NCBI GenBank assembly: GCA_963699525.1
Contig: CAVOUI010000012.1
Span: 62,001 to 126,000 of the forward strand
Reading direction: 5' to 3'
DNA: 64,000 nt
From: SG8-41 sp963699525
GTDB lineage: Bacteria > Pseudomonadota > Gammaproteobacteria > Burkholderiales > SG8-41
Shown: positions 42,756-52,954 of the stretch, one piece after another
Position numbering within the stretch: the stretch's first letter is position 1
How the letters are laid out: every line of letters starts with the position of its first letter
Program-made: the position numbers and the translations under genes
The notes under the pieces: generated by a model
Told to the model about the DNA's origin: nothing
What the model saw: only the letters and a program-made list of their open reading frames with translations
Database searches by the model: none

Positions 42756-44003
42756 ATGAGCGAAGCGGAAGCGGGACAGGTGCGCGAGACGGTGGCCGCC
42801 GTCTACCGGTCGGAGTCGCGTCGCGTCTTCGCCACTCTCATCCGCCTGCTCGGCGACTTCGATCTCGCGGAGGAGGCGCTGCACGAGGCCTTCCGGGCGG
42901 CGCTCGAGCAGTGGCCGCGCGAGGGCATCCCCGCGAATCCCCGCGCGTGGCTCGTGTCGGCCGGCCGCTTCAAGGCGATCGACGGAATCCGCCGCAACGC
43001 GCGGTTCGATCCGCTCGACGAGGACGCCGAGAACATTGCGGGGAATGACGATCCGGAGTCGTGGGCGGCTGACGAAATCGAGGACGACCGGCTGCGGCTG
43101 ATCTTCACCTGCTGCCACCCGGCCCTCCCGCCGGACGCCCAGGTGGCGCTGACGCTGCGCGAGGTGTGCGGCCTAACGACCGAGGAGATCGCGCACGCCT
43201 TTCTCACTGCCGCGCCGACCCTTGCACAGCGCATCGTGCGCGCGAAGGGAAAGATCCGCGACGCGAAGATTCCCTACCAGGTCCCGGCGCAGGCGGACCT
43301 GCCGGAGCGGCTGGACAGCGTGCTGCGCGTGATCTACCTGGTGTTCAATGAGGGCTATTCCGCATCGTCGGGAGCGACGCTCACGCGGCACGACCTGTCG
43401 GGCGAGGCGATTCGCCTTGCGCGGCTGCTGGTCGAGCTGCTGCCGGAGCCCGAGGCAATCGGGCTGCTCGCGCTGATGCTGCTCCACGAATCGCGCCGTG
43501 CCGCGCGCGCCTCAGCGACGGGCGACCTGATCCTGCTGGAGGAGCAGAACCGCACGCTTTGGGACCGGGACATGATTGCCGAAGGCACGGCGCTGGTGGA
43601 AAGGGCGCTTGCAACACGCCGCATGGGTCCGTATACGCTGCAGGCGGCGATCTCCGCGGTGCACGCCGGGGCGACTCGGGCGGACGCGACGGATTGGGCG
43701 CAGATCGTGGGCCTGTACGACGTGCTGGCGCGAGTCGAGCCCTCGCCGGTCGTCGAACTCAATCGCGCGGTGGCGGTCGCAATGCGCGACGGTCCCGAGC
43801 CCGGCCTCGCGCTGATCGACGCGATCCTCACGCGCGGGGAGCTCGCGGACTATCGCCTCGCGCACGCGGCGCGGGCGGATCTGTGCCGACGGCTCGGGAG
43901 GACGGCCGAGGCCAGGGCTTCCTACGAACGCGCGCTCGCGTTGACGCACGGCGAGCCGGAACGGCGCTTCCTCCAGGGCCGGTTGGTTGAACTTAAGAAA
44001 TAA
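42756..44003 (+). CDS. ECF42-type RNA polymerase sigma factor
   Basis: A 415-residue sigma factor. Sigma region 2 lies at about residues 15-85 (RVFATLIRLLGDFDLAEEALHEAF) and region 4 at about residues 110-170 (LTLREVCGLTTEEIAHAFL). A long C-terminal extension follows with a DUF6596-type part (YLVFNEGYSASSG) and TPR-like helices. This is the layout of ECF42 factors, which lack an anti-sigma partner and are linked to DGPF (YciI-like) proteins. Three such genes follow here, and a matching promoter lies at 44014-44040. Confidence 0.92.
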   Translation: MSEAEAGQVRETVAAVYRSESRRVFATLIRLLGDFDLAEEALHEAFRAALEQWPREGIPANPRAWLVSAGRFKAIDGIRRNARFDPLDEDAENIAGNDDPESWAADEIEDDRLRLIFTCCHPALPPDAQVALTLREVCGLTTEEIAHAFLTAAPTLAQRIVRAKGKIRDAKIPYQVPAQADLPERLDSVLRVIYLVFNEGYSASSGATLTRHDLSGEAIRLARLLVELLPEPEAIGLLALMLLHESRRAARASATGDLILLEEQNRTLWDRDMIAEGTALVERALATRRMGPYTLQAAISAVHAGATRADATDWAQIVGLYDVLARVEPSPVVELNRAVAVAMRDGPEPGLALIDAILTRGELADYRLAHAARADLCRRLGRTAEARASYERALALTHGEPERRFLQGRLVELKK

Positions 44004-44013
44004 TTCGGCAGTC

Positions 44014-44040
44014 TGTCGAATCTGCCGGCCCCTCAACGAC
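44014..44040 (+). promoter_or_regulatory. Predicted ECF42 sigma promoter
   Basis: TGTCGA at 44014-44019 and CGAC at 44037-44040 are separated by 17 bases, matching the bipartite motif reported for ECF42 targets (TGTCGA at -35, CGA[T/C] at -10). It lies about 40 bp before the first YciI/DGPF gene. Confidence 0.6.
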
Positions 44041-44079
44041 TAGGGAGCAGGAGCAAACCTAAGCTGAGGAGAAAAACGT

Positions 44080-44514
44080 ATGCGATTCATGATCTTGGTG
44101 AAAGCGACGCGGGACACAGAGGCGGGCCGGTTCCCGCGGGACAAGGAGCAGCTGTTCGCCGACATGGCTGCGTACCATGAGGAGCTGCAGAAAGCCGGTG
44201 CGCTGCTCGACGGGTCGGGGCTGCAGCCAAGCGCCAAGGGCTGGCGGGTGAAATACTCGGGCGAGAAGCGTACTTTCGTGGACGGACCCTTCGCGGAGAC
44301 CAAGGAGCTTGTCGCGGGCTACACGCTGATTCAGGTGAAGTCGCTGCAGGAAGCGATCGAGTGGACCAAGCGCTTTCCCAACCCCGCCGGACGGAACGGC
44401 AAAGCCGAGATCGAGGCGCGCCAGCTTTACGAGCTGGAGGATTTCGAGCCCGTGCTCGGCAAGGACTCGGATGCGATTGAACGCTTCCGCGAGATGGGCA
44501 TCGGGACGAAGTAA
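44080..44514 (+). CDS. YciI family (DGPF-domain) protein
   Basis: A 144-residue YciI-like ferredoxin-fold protein with the diagnostic VDGPFAETKEL near residue 67 and the start MRFMILVKATRDTEAG. Family members are small putative enzymes or binders; those linked to ECF42 sigma factors have unknown activity. It is the first gene downstream of the predicted ECF42 promoter. Confidence 0.92.
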   Translation: MRFMILVKATRDTEAGRFPRDKEQLFADMAAYHEELQKAGALLDGSGLQPSAKGWRVKYSGEKRTFVDGPFAETKELVAGYTLIQVKSLQEAIEWTKRFPNPAGRNGKAEIEARQLYELEDFEPVLGKDSDAIERFREMGIGTK

Positions 44515-44542
44515 TAGGGATCGGTACGGGGAGCACGACGCC

Positions 44543-44653
44543 ATGCAGAAAATCACGCCTTTCCTGTGGTTCGACAGCCAGGCGGAAGAGGCCGTGAACT
44601 TCTATGTCTCGATCTTCAAGAATTCGAAGATTGCTGCAAATGTCCAGGATTGA
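44543..44653 (+). pseudogene. Remnant of a PhnB-like VOC protein
   Basis: Only 36 residues remain, starting MQKITPFLWFDSQAEEAVNF and continuing FYVSIFKNSKI, which match the N-terminal module of PhnB-like VOC proteins normally about 150 residues long. A stop (TGA) follows and no VOC sequence is found downstream. The rest appears deleted, so this is a true truncation and not a frameshift. Confidence 0.75.
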
Positions 44654-44710
44654 CATTGGTGCCCTGCAGCGGGCGCTCGCCGGCAATTGAATCAGAAAAA
44701 GAGAGGGCCC

Positions 44711-45250
44711 ATGCTCAAGATTCTCGGTATCGCCGTCGCCATCGCCGTTGCCATCGCCGTTGCCAGCGTGCTCCTGTACGCCGCAAACAAGCCCGATGCC
44801 TTCCGTGTCGAGCGCGAGACGAGCATCCAGGCGCCGCCGGAAAGGGTCTTTCCGCTCATCAATGACCTGCGCGCATTCAACGCGTGGAATCCCTTCGAGA
44901 AGAAGGATCCGAACCTCAAGGGGCATTACAGCGGCCCCTCAAGCGGTCGCGGCGCGGCGTATGCTTTCGATGGAAACAAGGACGTGGGCAAGGGCAGCAT
45001 CGAGATCCTGGAGTCTTCGCCTCCATCGAAGGTCACGATGAGGCTCGCCATGGTCGAGCCGTTCAAGGTCCGGAATACGGTCGAATTCACGCTCGTTCCC
45101 GCCGGCGGCGCGACCCACGTGACTTGGGCCATGCAGGGACCGGCGCCGTTCATCGCGAAAGTCATCCACATGTTCATCGACATGGACCGGATGATCGGCA
45201 AGGACTTCGAAGCCGGCCTCGCCAGCCTCAAGGCGATGGCCGAGAAGTAG
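44711..45250 (+). CDS. SRPBCC family protein with N-terminal membrane anchor
   Basis: A 179-residue protein. Residues about 5-25 form a hydrophobic anchor or signal (IAVAIAVAIAVASVLLYA). The START-like ligand-binding fold follows (FRVERETSIQAPPERVFPLIND, DLRAFNAWNPFEKKDP). It belongs to the polyketide cyclase/SRPBCC family often found in ECF42 neighbourhoods. Ligand unknown. Confidence 0.88.
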   Translation: MLKILGIAVAIAVAIAVASVLLYAANKPDAFRVERETSIQAPPERVFPLINDLRAFNAWNPFEKKDPNLKGHYSGPSSGRGAAYAFDGNKDVGKGSIEILESSPPSKVTMRLAMVEPFKVRNTVEFTLVPAGGATHVTWAMQGPAPFIAKVIHMFIDMDRMIGKDFEAGLASLKAMAEK

Positions 45251-45281
45251 TTGTCCCGAATTTCACGTCAGGAGAGCGCAG

Positions 45282-45743
45282 ATGTCCAAGGTCAATCCGG
45301 TCCCCGACGGGATGCACACCGTCACGCCGCACCTGGTTTGCGCCGGCGCGGCCGACGCGATCGAGTTCTACAAGAAAGCGTTCAACGCCGTGGAGGAAGG
45401 ACGATTGCCCGGTCCGCAGGGGCGGATCATGCACGCGATGATCCGCATCGAGGGCTCGGCCGTGATGCTGGTCGACGAAATGCCCGAGTGGGGCGCGCTC
45501 GGCCCGAAGTCCCTCAAGGGCTCGCCGGTCACGATCCACCTCTACGTCGAGGATGTGGACGCGTTCGTCAAGCGCGCGGTCGCCGCGGGGGCGAAGGTCA
45601 CGATGCCGGTGGCGGACCAGTTCTGGGGCGACCGTTACGGGAAGCTCGAGGACCCGTTCGGCCACCACTGGTCCGTCGCTACTCACCTGCGCGACGTGAC
45701 CGAGCAAGAGATGCAGCAGGCCATGAAGAAGATGGGCGGCTGA
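45282..45743 (+). CDS. VOC family protein (glyoxalase/PhnB-like)
   Basis: A 153-residue VOC-fold protein. It starts with VTPHLVCAGAADAIEFYKKAF, then GRIMHAMIRIEGSAVMLVD and VADQFWGDRYGKLEDPFGHHWS. The last block contains the usual Gly-His pattern (PFGHHW) of PhnB-like proteins. It lies 31 bp after the SRPBCC gene and 17 bp before a second YciI gene. Confidence 0.9.
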   Translation: MSKVNPVPDGMHTVTPHLVCAGAADAIEFYKKAFNAVEEGRLPGPQGRIMHAMIRIEGSAVMLVDEMPEWGALGPKSLKGSPVTIHLYVEDVDAFVKRAVAAGAKVTMPVADQFWGDRYGKLEDPFGHHWSVATHLRDVTEQEMQQAMKKMGG

Positions 45744-45760
45744 ACGGACGGGAGAACGGA

Positions 45761-46184
45761 ATGAAGTACTTGTGCCTGATTTGCGCCGAGAAGGTGATGG
45801 AGCAGATGACCGAAGCCGACGCCGAGCGGCATTTCGAGGAGTATCGGACCTTTCATCGCGGACATCCGGGCGAGCGGCCACTACCTCGGGTGCAACCGGC
45901 TGCTGCCGCCCGACAGCGCGACCACGATTCGCGTGCGCCAGGGCAAGGTTGCGATCACCGACGGACCCTGGGTCGAGACCAAGGAGCAGCTCGGCGGCTA
46001 TTTCCTGATCGAGGCGCGGGATCTCGACGAGGCGATTAAAGTAGCGGCGCGGATACCGGGCGCCTGGATCGGCTGCGTGGAGGTGCGACCGGTTGCGGAG
46101 GATGCACGGACGCTCGAAGTCCTCGGGCTTCCCGGCGGAAGCGCGGCGGCGCGCGCTGGGATAGCTGCGGAGAAACGCAGGTAA
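45761..46184 (+). CDS. YciI family (DGPF-domain) protein (one frameshift)
   Basis: About 140 residues. It begins MKYLCLICAEKVMEQM and continues to EEYRTFH; the frame then breaks near 45862 and resumes ADIRASGHYLGCNRL. Removing one base in CATCGCG restores it. The motif is TDGPWVETKEQLGGY (DGPW in place of DGPF). It is the second YciI-type gene in the ECF42 cluster. Confidence 0.85.
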
Positions 46185-46208
46185 ACGGGAATCTGAAAGG
46201 AACGAACG

Positions 46209-47381
46209 ATGGCACGCAAATCGAGAAAGTCAGCAGCCCGCAGGCCGGGCGCAGGCCGCACCCTCCTCATGGTGGCGACGCGCAAGGGCGCGTGGCTGTA
46301 TCACGGCGACGCGGCGCGGAAGACCTGGCGGGCGGACGGACCGCATTTCCTCGGCCACAACGTGAGCCACCTCGTGCTCGATCCGCGCGACGGGAAGACG
46401 TTGCTCGCCGCGGCGAAGACCGGTCATCTCGGGCCGACGATCTTCCGCTCCACCGACCTCGGGAAGAGCTGGAAGGAAGCCGCCCGGCCGCCGGCATTCG
46501 CCAAGGCCGCCGACGGCAAGGAAGGCCGCTCGGTGGATCACACCTTCTGGCTTGCGCCGGGCCGCGCGCAGGACCGCGACGTGTGGTACGCGGGCACCTC
46601 GCCGCAGGGCCTGTTCCGCTCGGCGGACGGCGGCGTCACATGGGAGCCGTTCTCGATCATCAACGACGACCCGCAGTTCCGTGAATGGATGGGCACCCAG
46701 CAGGACGGCACGCCGGACGGGCCGAAGCTGCACTCGATCATCGTGGACCCGCGCGACGGCCGGCACCTCTACATCGCGATGTCGGGCGGCGGCGTGCACG
46801 AGTCCACTGACGGCGGCCGCACCTGGAAGACGCTCATCAAGGGAATGGATGTCGTCGAGGGCTTCGGCTTCGACCCGGCCAAGCCCACTTTCCACGACCC
46901 GCACTGCGTGCGGCTCTGTCCCACCAACCCGGACCGCCTCTACCAGCAGAATCACTGCGGCATCTACCGGCTCGACCGTCCCTCCGACACCTGGGTGCGC
47001 ATCGGCAAGAGCATGCCGAAGCAGGTCGGCGACATCGGCTTCCCGATGGTCGTGCACCCGCGCGACCCGGACACCGCGTGGGTATTCCCGATGGATGGCA
47101 CGCAGGTTTGGCCGCGCACGAGCCCCGGCGGCAAGCCCGCGGCTTACGTCACGCGCAACGGTGGCACGACCTGGCAGCGGCTCGACGCCGGGCTGCCCAG
47201 GAGCCAGGCGTGGTGGACCGTAAAGCGCCAGTGCATGGCGGCGGATGCGTGCGATTCCGTCGCACTCTACGTCGGCAACAGTGGCGGGGAACTGTGGATG
47301 GGGCGCGACGAGGGCAAGCGCTGGTCCTGCATCGCGCAGCACCTGCCGGAGATCTACGCGGTCGAGACTGCGCAGCTGTAG
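46209..47381 (+). CDS. BNR/sialidase-like beta-propeller protein
   Basis: A 390-residue protein with BNR (Asp-box) repeats, such as FRSTDLGKSWKEA, FRSADGGVTWEPF, HESTDGGRTWKTL and VTRNGGTTWQRL. This propeller fold is common to sialidases and Vps10-like proteins, but the sialidase catalytic set is not evident. The N-terminus is basic (ARKSRKSAARR) without a signal peptide. It lies 16 bp before a MoaD/ThiS-like gene, a pair often found together. Confidence 0.87.
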   Translation: MARKSRKSAARRPGAGRTLLMVATRKGAWLYHGDAARKTWRADGPHFLGHNVSHLVLDPRDGKTLLAAAKTGHLGPTIFRSTDLGKSWKEAARPPAFAKAADGKEGRSVDHTFWLAPGRAQDRDVWYAGTSPQGLFRSADGGVTWEPFSIINDDPQFREWMGTQQDGTPDGPKLHSIIVDPRDGRHLYIAMSGGGVHESTDGGRTWKTLIKGMDVVEGFGFDPAKPTFHDPHCVRLCPTNPDRLYQQNHCGIYRLDRPSDTWVRIGKSMPKQVGDIGFPMVVHPRDPDTAWVFPMDGTQVWPRTSPGGKPAAYVTRNGGTTWQRLDAGLPRSQAWWTVKRQCMAADACDSVALYVGNSGGELWMGRDEGKRWSCIAQHLPEIYAVETAQL

Positions 47382-47397
47382 CTATAAGTGCTGCACG

Positions 47398-47655
47398 ATG
47401 AAAGTCCTGATTCCCAGCGCGCTGCGCTCCTACACCGAGCGCGGAGAAACCGAAGCGAGCGGCGCGACGCTCGCCGCGGTGCTGGTGGACCTGGAGCGCC
47501 ACTACCCCGGGATCCGCTTCCGCATGATCGACGAGCAGGACCGGATCCGGCGCCACATCCGAATTTTCGTCAACGGCGAGCAGGCGCGCGACCTGACGCA
47601 GCCGCTCGACGCGAAAGACGAAGTCATCATCGTCCAGGCGCTCTCCGGCGGCTGA
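47398..47655 (+). CDS. MoaD/ThiS family ubiquitin-like protein
   Basis: An 85-residue beta-grasp protein ending in the diagnostic C-terminal Gly-Gly (VIIVQALSGG), the site that can be adenylated and turned into a thiocarboxylate sulfur donor. The middle has FVNGEQARDLTQPLDAKDEV, as in MoaD/ThiS relatives. No moa or thi genes are close by, so its acceptor pathway is unknown. It follows the BNR protein gene by 16 bp. Confidence 0.9.
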   Translation: MKVLIPSALRSYTERGETEASGATLAAVLVDLERHYPGIRFRMIDEQDRIRRHIRIFVNGEQARDLTQPLDAKDEVIIVQALSGG

Positions 47656-47674
47656 GACGGCAAGGAGGTTGCTC

Positions 47675-48421
47675 ATGAAATATTTGCTGCTGTGCTGCTT
47701 CAATGAGAAGGGGTGGAATGCGATTCCGGAGCCGCAGCGCGACGCGATCATGCGGGATTACGGCGCGCTGATTGAGAGCCTCCACAAGAGCGGTCACCAC
47801 CTGACCACCGGCAAGCTGCAGCCAACGGCGGCTGCCGCCACCGTTCGCAGCAGGAACGGCAAGCCGGTCGTGAGCGACGGGCCTTTCGCCGAAACCAAGG
47901 AACATCTCGGCGGCTACCACCTGATCGAATGCCGGGACCTGGACGAAGCGATCGCGATCGCGCAGCGCATCCCGACGCTTCCTTACGGCGGCGCAGTCGA
48001 AGTGCGCGCGCTCGAATACCTGAGAGGATTCACTATGAAATACGTATGCCTCGGATACATCGAGCCGGGCAAGTTCGAGAACATGTCCGAAAGCGAGCGT
48101 AATGCTTTCGTGGACGGATGCTTCACCTACGACGACGTGCTGCGCAAGAACGGGCATTTCACGGGCGGCGAGGCGCTCCAGCCCGCCAGCAGTGCCGTGA
48201 CGCTGCGCCACCAGGGCGGCAAGGTAATCGTCACCGACGGCCCCTATGCCGAGACCAAGGAGCAGCTCGGCGGCATCCTCATCCTGGAGGCGAACGACCT
48301 CAATCACGCCATCCAGCTCATGTCGAAGCACCCGGGCGTGCGCGCGGGTCCCTTCGAGATCCGCCCCGCTGCGGACCTGGCCGGCATGATCCGCGACAGC
48401 GAACAGCGTCGCGCGAAGTAA
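47675..48421 (+). CDS. Tandem YciI (DGPF-domain) fusion protein
   Basis: A 248-residue protein with two complete YciI domains. The first has SDGPFAETKEHLGGY, the second TDGPYAETKEQLGGI. The second domain begins FTMKYVCLGYIEPGKFE, and the DNA before it (GAGAGGATTCACTATG) looks like an old ribosome site and start codon. This suggests two genes joined when the stop between them was lost. AAGGAGG precedes the ATG at 47675. It ends the ECF42 cluster. Confidence 0.88.
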   Translation: MKYLLLCCFNEKGWNAIPEPQRDAIMRDYGALIESLHKSGHHLTTGKLQPTAAAATVRSRNGKPVVSDGPFAETKEHLGGYHLIECRDLDEAIAIAQRIPTLPYGGAVEVRALEYLRGFTMKYVCLGYIEPGKFENMSESERNAFVDGCFTYDDVLRKNGHFTGGEALQPASSAVTLRHQGGKVIVTDGPYAETKEQLGGILILEANDLNHAIQLMSKHPGVRAGPFEIRPAADLAGMIRDSEQRRAK

Positions 48422-48426
48422 AGGCC

Positions 48427-50138
<1,712 letters not shown>

Positions 50139-50209
50139 CGGTCGGGCTCGGTGGGCGGGCCCTTGTTCGCGGATCGATAAAGTAATATACACGGGTCAGG
50201 GGGATTGCC

Positions 50210-51188
50210 ATGAAGACATCGAAAATTGCCGGCGCTGCTTCACTCGCCGTCGCACTCGCGGGTATCGCCGGCGGGGCGCTCGGGCAGGAAAAGTGGCCAT
50301 CGAAGCCGATACGCATGATCGTGCCGTTCACGGCGGGCTCGGCAAGCGACGTGCTCGGGCGCATCGTCGGTCAGCGATTAAGCGAGATTTGGGGCCAGCA
50401 GATCGTCATCGACAACCGGCCGGGCGCGGGCGGCCTGATCGGCAGCGAGTTGACCAAGCAGGCCGCTCCCGACGGCTACACGATCACGATGATCGGGCAG
50501 CCGCATCTGTCGAATGCGCTGTTGCGCGAGAAGAAGCCCTACGATCCGCTGAAGGATTTCACGTCGATCTCGTTCGTCGGCTCGAACCCCAACGTAATCG
50601 TGCTGGGCAAGGGGGTCGAAGCGAAAACGATCCCGGATCTCATCGCGCTCGCCAAGGCGAAGCCGGGCGCGCTGAACTACGGCTCGGCCGGGGTGGGCAG
50701 CTCCTCGCACCTCGCCGGCGCCCTGTTCGTGTCGAAGGCGGGGATCGACGTGGTGCACGTTCCGTTCCGCATCGGCGCCGACAGCCGCAGCGCGCTGATC
50801 GCGGGCACGATCCAGTTCTACGTCTATCCGCTGCCGGCGATCGTGGGAATGCTCAAGGCCGGAACGCTGCGGGCGCTCGCGGTGGGCTCGCCCAAGCGGG
50901 CCGCGGCGCTCCCCGAGGTGCCGACGAGCGCCGAGGCGGGATTTCCTCAATATCGTTCGGAATCGTGGTTCGGCCTCATCGCGCCGCAGGGGCTGCCGAA
51001 GCGGCTCGTCACCCGGATCAATGGCGATACGGTGAGCGTGCTGAAGGAACCGGCGACGCGCGAGAAATTCGTTCAGCAGGGCGCGGAGCCCGGATTTCGG
51101 CCCGCCGGAGCAGTTCGAGAAATTGCAGCGCGACGAATACGCCGAGCTGGCTCCGCTGATCAAGAGCATCGGCATGAAGCTGAACTGA
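50210..51188 (+). CDS. Bug/TctC family substrate-binding protein (one frameshift)
   Basis: A receptor of about 325 residues with a signal peptide (cleaved near ALGQE), KWPSKPIRMIVPFTAGSASD, the hallmark DNRPGAGG near residue 68, VPFRIGAD and PTSAEAG. The frame breaks near 51097 (QQGAEP) and resumes DFGPPEQFEKLQRDEYAEL; removing one G restores the normal C-terminus IKSIGMKLN. The stop abuts the convergent hydrolase gene. Confidence 0.9.
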
Positions 51189-52049
51189 TCACGCCCTTGC
51201 GGCGGAAGCGGGCGCCCGCATCCGCGCGAGGAAGTCCGTGAAGATCGCGGCGATCTCGGCGTCCTTCTTCTGCCATTCCTCCGGCGGCACGACGTCGACG
51301 TCTTCGTCGCGGTCGTAGAGCTCGTGCAGCTCGGCGCGGGAAAGCAGCCGCGCCAAAGTGCGCCCGATCTCGCGCGCGTGCGTGCGGTCGTTGCCGGGAA
51401 TGACGCAGGCGGGAGCCTTGATCGACTTCAAATCGGCATCGCTCGCCCCCAGCACCGGCTGCTCGCCCCCTTGCACGAAGTAGTTGCGCCATTCCGAGAA
51501 CGCGGCGACAAAGCGCTGCGGGTCCATTTTCATCAGGGTGTCGCGGTTCGAGGGCCGCGCGTCGATACGCTCTTTCCAGTGCTCCATCGCGCACACGGCG
51601 GCCATCCCGCCCGCCTGCGCGGCCTTGATGAACTGTCCGTAATACTGTTCCGCGAGGCGCTGCGCGGCAAAGCGACCGCCGGTGACGCGCCAAAGGAGGA
51701 GGGCGCTCACCGCCTTGGGGTAACGCAACGCGAGGAGCAATGCCATGCGGCAGCCGGAGGAGCCGCCGCCGACGACGGCGGGCAGGGCTCCGAGCTGGCC
51801 GAGCAGTTCGTGCAGGTCATCCGCCCAGATCTCGTTCTCGGGGTCCTTCCCGCCGATGGTAACGTCGGAAGCCCCGCAGTTCCTGCGGTCGTGGACGAGA
51901 ACGCGATAGCCGGCGCTCGCCATCCGCTGTGCCAGCGGCTTCACGCCTTCGAGCGGCCGCCGCCCGCCGGGGGAAAGCGCGATCCACGGGCCCTGCGCGC
52001 CGAGGACTTCGTAGTGAAGGGTGGCGCCACGTACTTTTGCGACGGGCAT
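51189..52049 (-). CDS. Alpha/beta fold hydrolase
   Basis: A 286-residue cytoplasmic hydrolase. The nucleophile elbow is VGGGSSGCRMAL near residue 95, the oxyanion region is SPGGRRPLEG, and the acidic member is probably Asp in IPGNDRTHAREIG. The usual His position (DRDEDVDVV) has no clear His, so the triad is uncertain. Substrate unknown. Confidence 0.85.
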   Translation of the reverse strand: MPVAKVRGATLHYEVLGAQGPWIALSPGGRRPLEGVKPLAQRMASAGYRVLVHDRRNCGASDVTIGGKDPENEIWADDLHELLGQLGALPAVVGGGSSGCRMALLLALRYPKAVSALLLWRVTGGRFAAQRLAEQYYGQFIKAAQAGGMAAVCAMEHWKERIDARPSNRDTLMKMDPQRFVAAFSEWRNYFVQGGEQPVLGASDADLKSIKAPACVIPGNDRTHAREIGRTLARLLSRAELHELYDRDEDVDVVPPEEWQKKDAEIAAIFTDFLARMRAPASAARA

Positions 52050-52171
52050 GAGACCTCCGGAAGCGATGTCGTTTGGAGATTAGCACCGATCCCCGCCGGC
52101 GGGCTCGGGAGACGGCGGGACCACGCAGTGCCCGGCGATATAATCCAGCCGGCACCCAGGGAGGAAGCGCG

Positions 52172-52948
52172 ATGGCGGTCAACGAGAACCTCAGGCGGCT
52201 GGTGGATCTTTCCGCGCCGTACTGGGCGGGCGAGGCGGAGGTGGCGTGGACCTATTTCCAGAGCCCGCGCCGCTCGAAGAAGAGCGACCTCACGTGGCTT
52301 GCCCGCCAGTGCTACAAGGAGCTGTGGGGCTCGGGGGTCGGCGACAAGAAGAAGGGGCTGTTCCTGGGGCCGCTCGATCAGCTGCGCAAGGCGTACCCCA
52401 GGATCGACCGCGGCGTCGATCGGCACGAAGTGCTGGAAATCATTGACGGCCTGCGCGCCGAGTTCTACCACTACTGCCTCTTCGCCGACATCCACGATCA
52501 CCTCTCCGGCGGGAGGCTCGACCCGCGGCAGGTCAGGAGCTGGCCGGCCGACGACGAGCTCGCGCGCATGCGCTACGGCTACCGCGCCCGGCGCGGGCGC
52601 CTGGGCTACTTCGCCGTGCGCTTCACGGAGGGCGGCTATTGCAGCCTCTACTCCACCGGCATGCGGCTGAAGGGCACGGGGGACATCAATGATCGCATCG
52701 CCGCCGCCTGCGACAAGGTCTACACCGACGAGATCGGGCATATGCGCGACGGCTTCATCGGGCTCGCGCGCGAGAAGCTGACGCGCGCCCAATGGGACGA
52801 GATCGGCGAGATGAGCCGCAAGATCCTGCTGCAGCGCATCCACATGCGCAACGAGCAGTTCGGCTTCCCGGTCGCGGAGAGCCGCATCCGCGAGATCGAG
52901 GCCGGCCGGATCGAGCCGATGCGGTTCGACTACAGCGGGCTCGACTAG
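52172..52948 (+). CDS. Hypothetical protein, possible ferritin-like fold
   Basis: A 258-residue protein that I do not recognise. It starts MAVNENLRRLVDLSAPYW and is largely helical. Two segments, RAEFYHYCLFADIHDHLSG near residue 95 and DEIGHMRDGF near residue 190, place Glu, Asp and His one helix turn apart, as in ferritin-like di-iron proteins. No signal peptide. GGAGG precedes the ATG. The assignment to a ferritin-like fold is an inference from the spacing only. Confidence 0.6.
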   Translation: MAVNENLRRLVDLSAPYWAGEAEVAWTYFQSPRRSKKSDLTWLARQCYKELWGSGVGDKKKGLFLGPLDQLRKAYPRIDRGVDRHEVLEIIDGLRAEFYHYCLFADIHDHLSGGRLDPRQVRSWPADDELARMRYGYRARRGRLGYFAVRFTEGGYCSLYSTGMRLKGTGDINDRIAAACDKVYTDEIGHMRDGFIGLAREKLTRAQWDEIGEMSRKILLQRIHMRNEQFGFPVAESRIREIEAGRIEPMRFDYSGLD

Positions 52949-52954
52949 CCGCGC

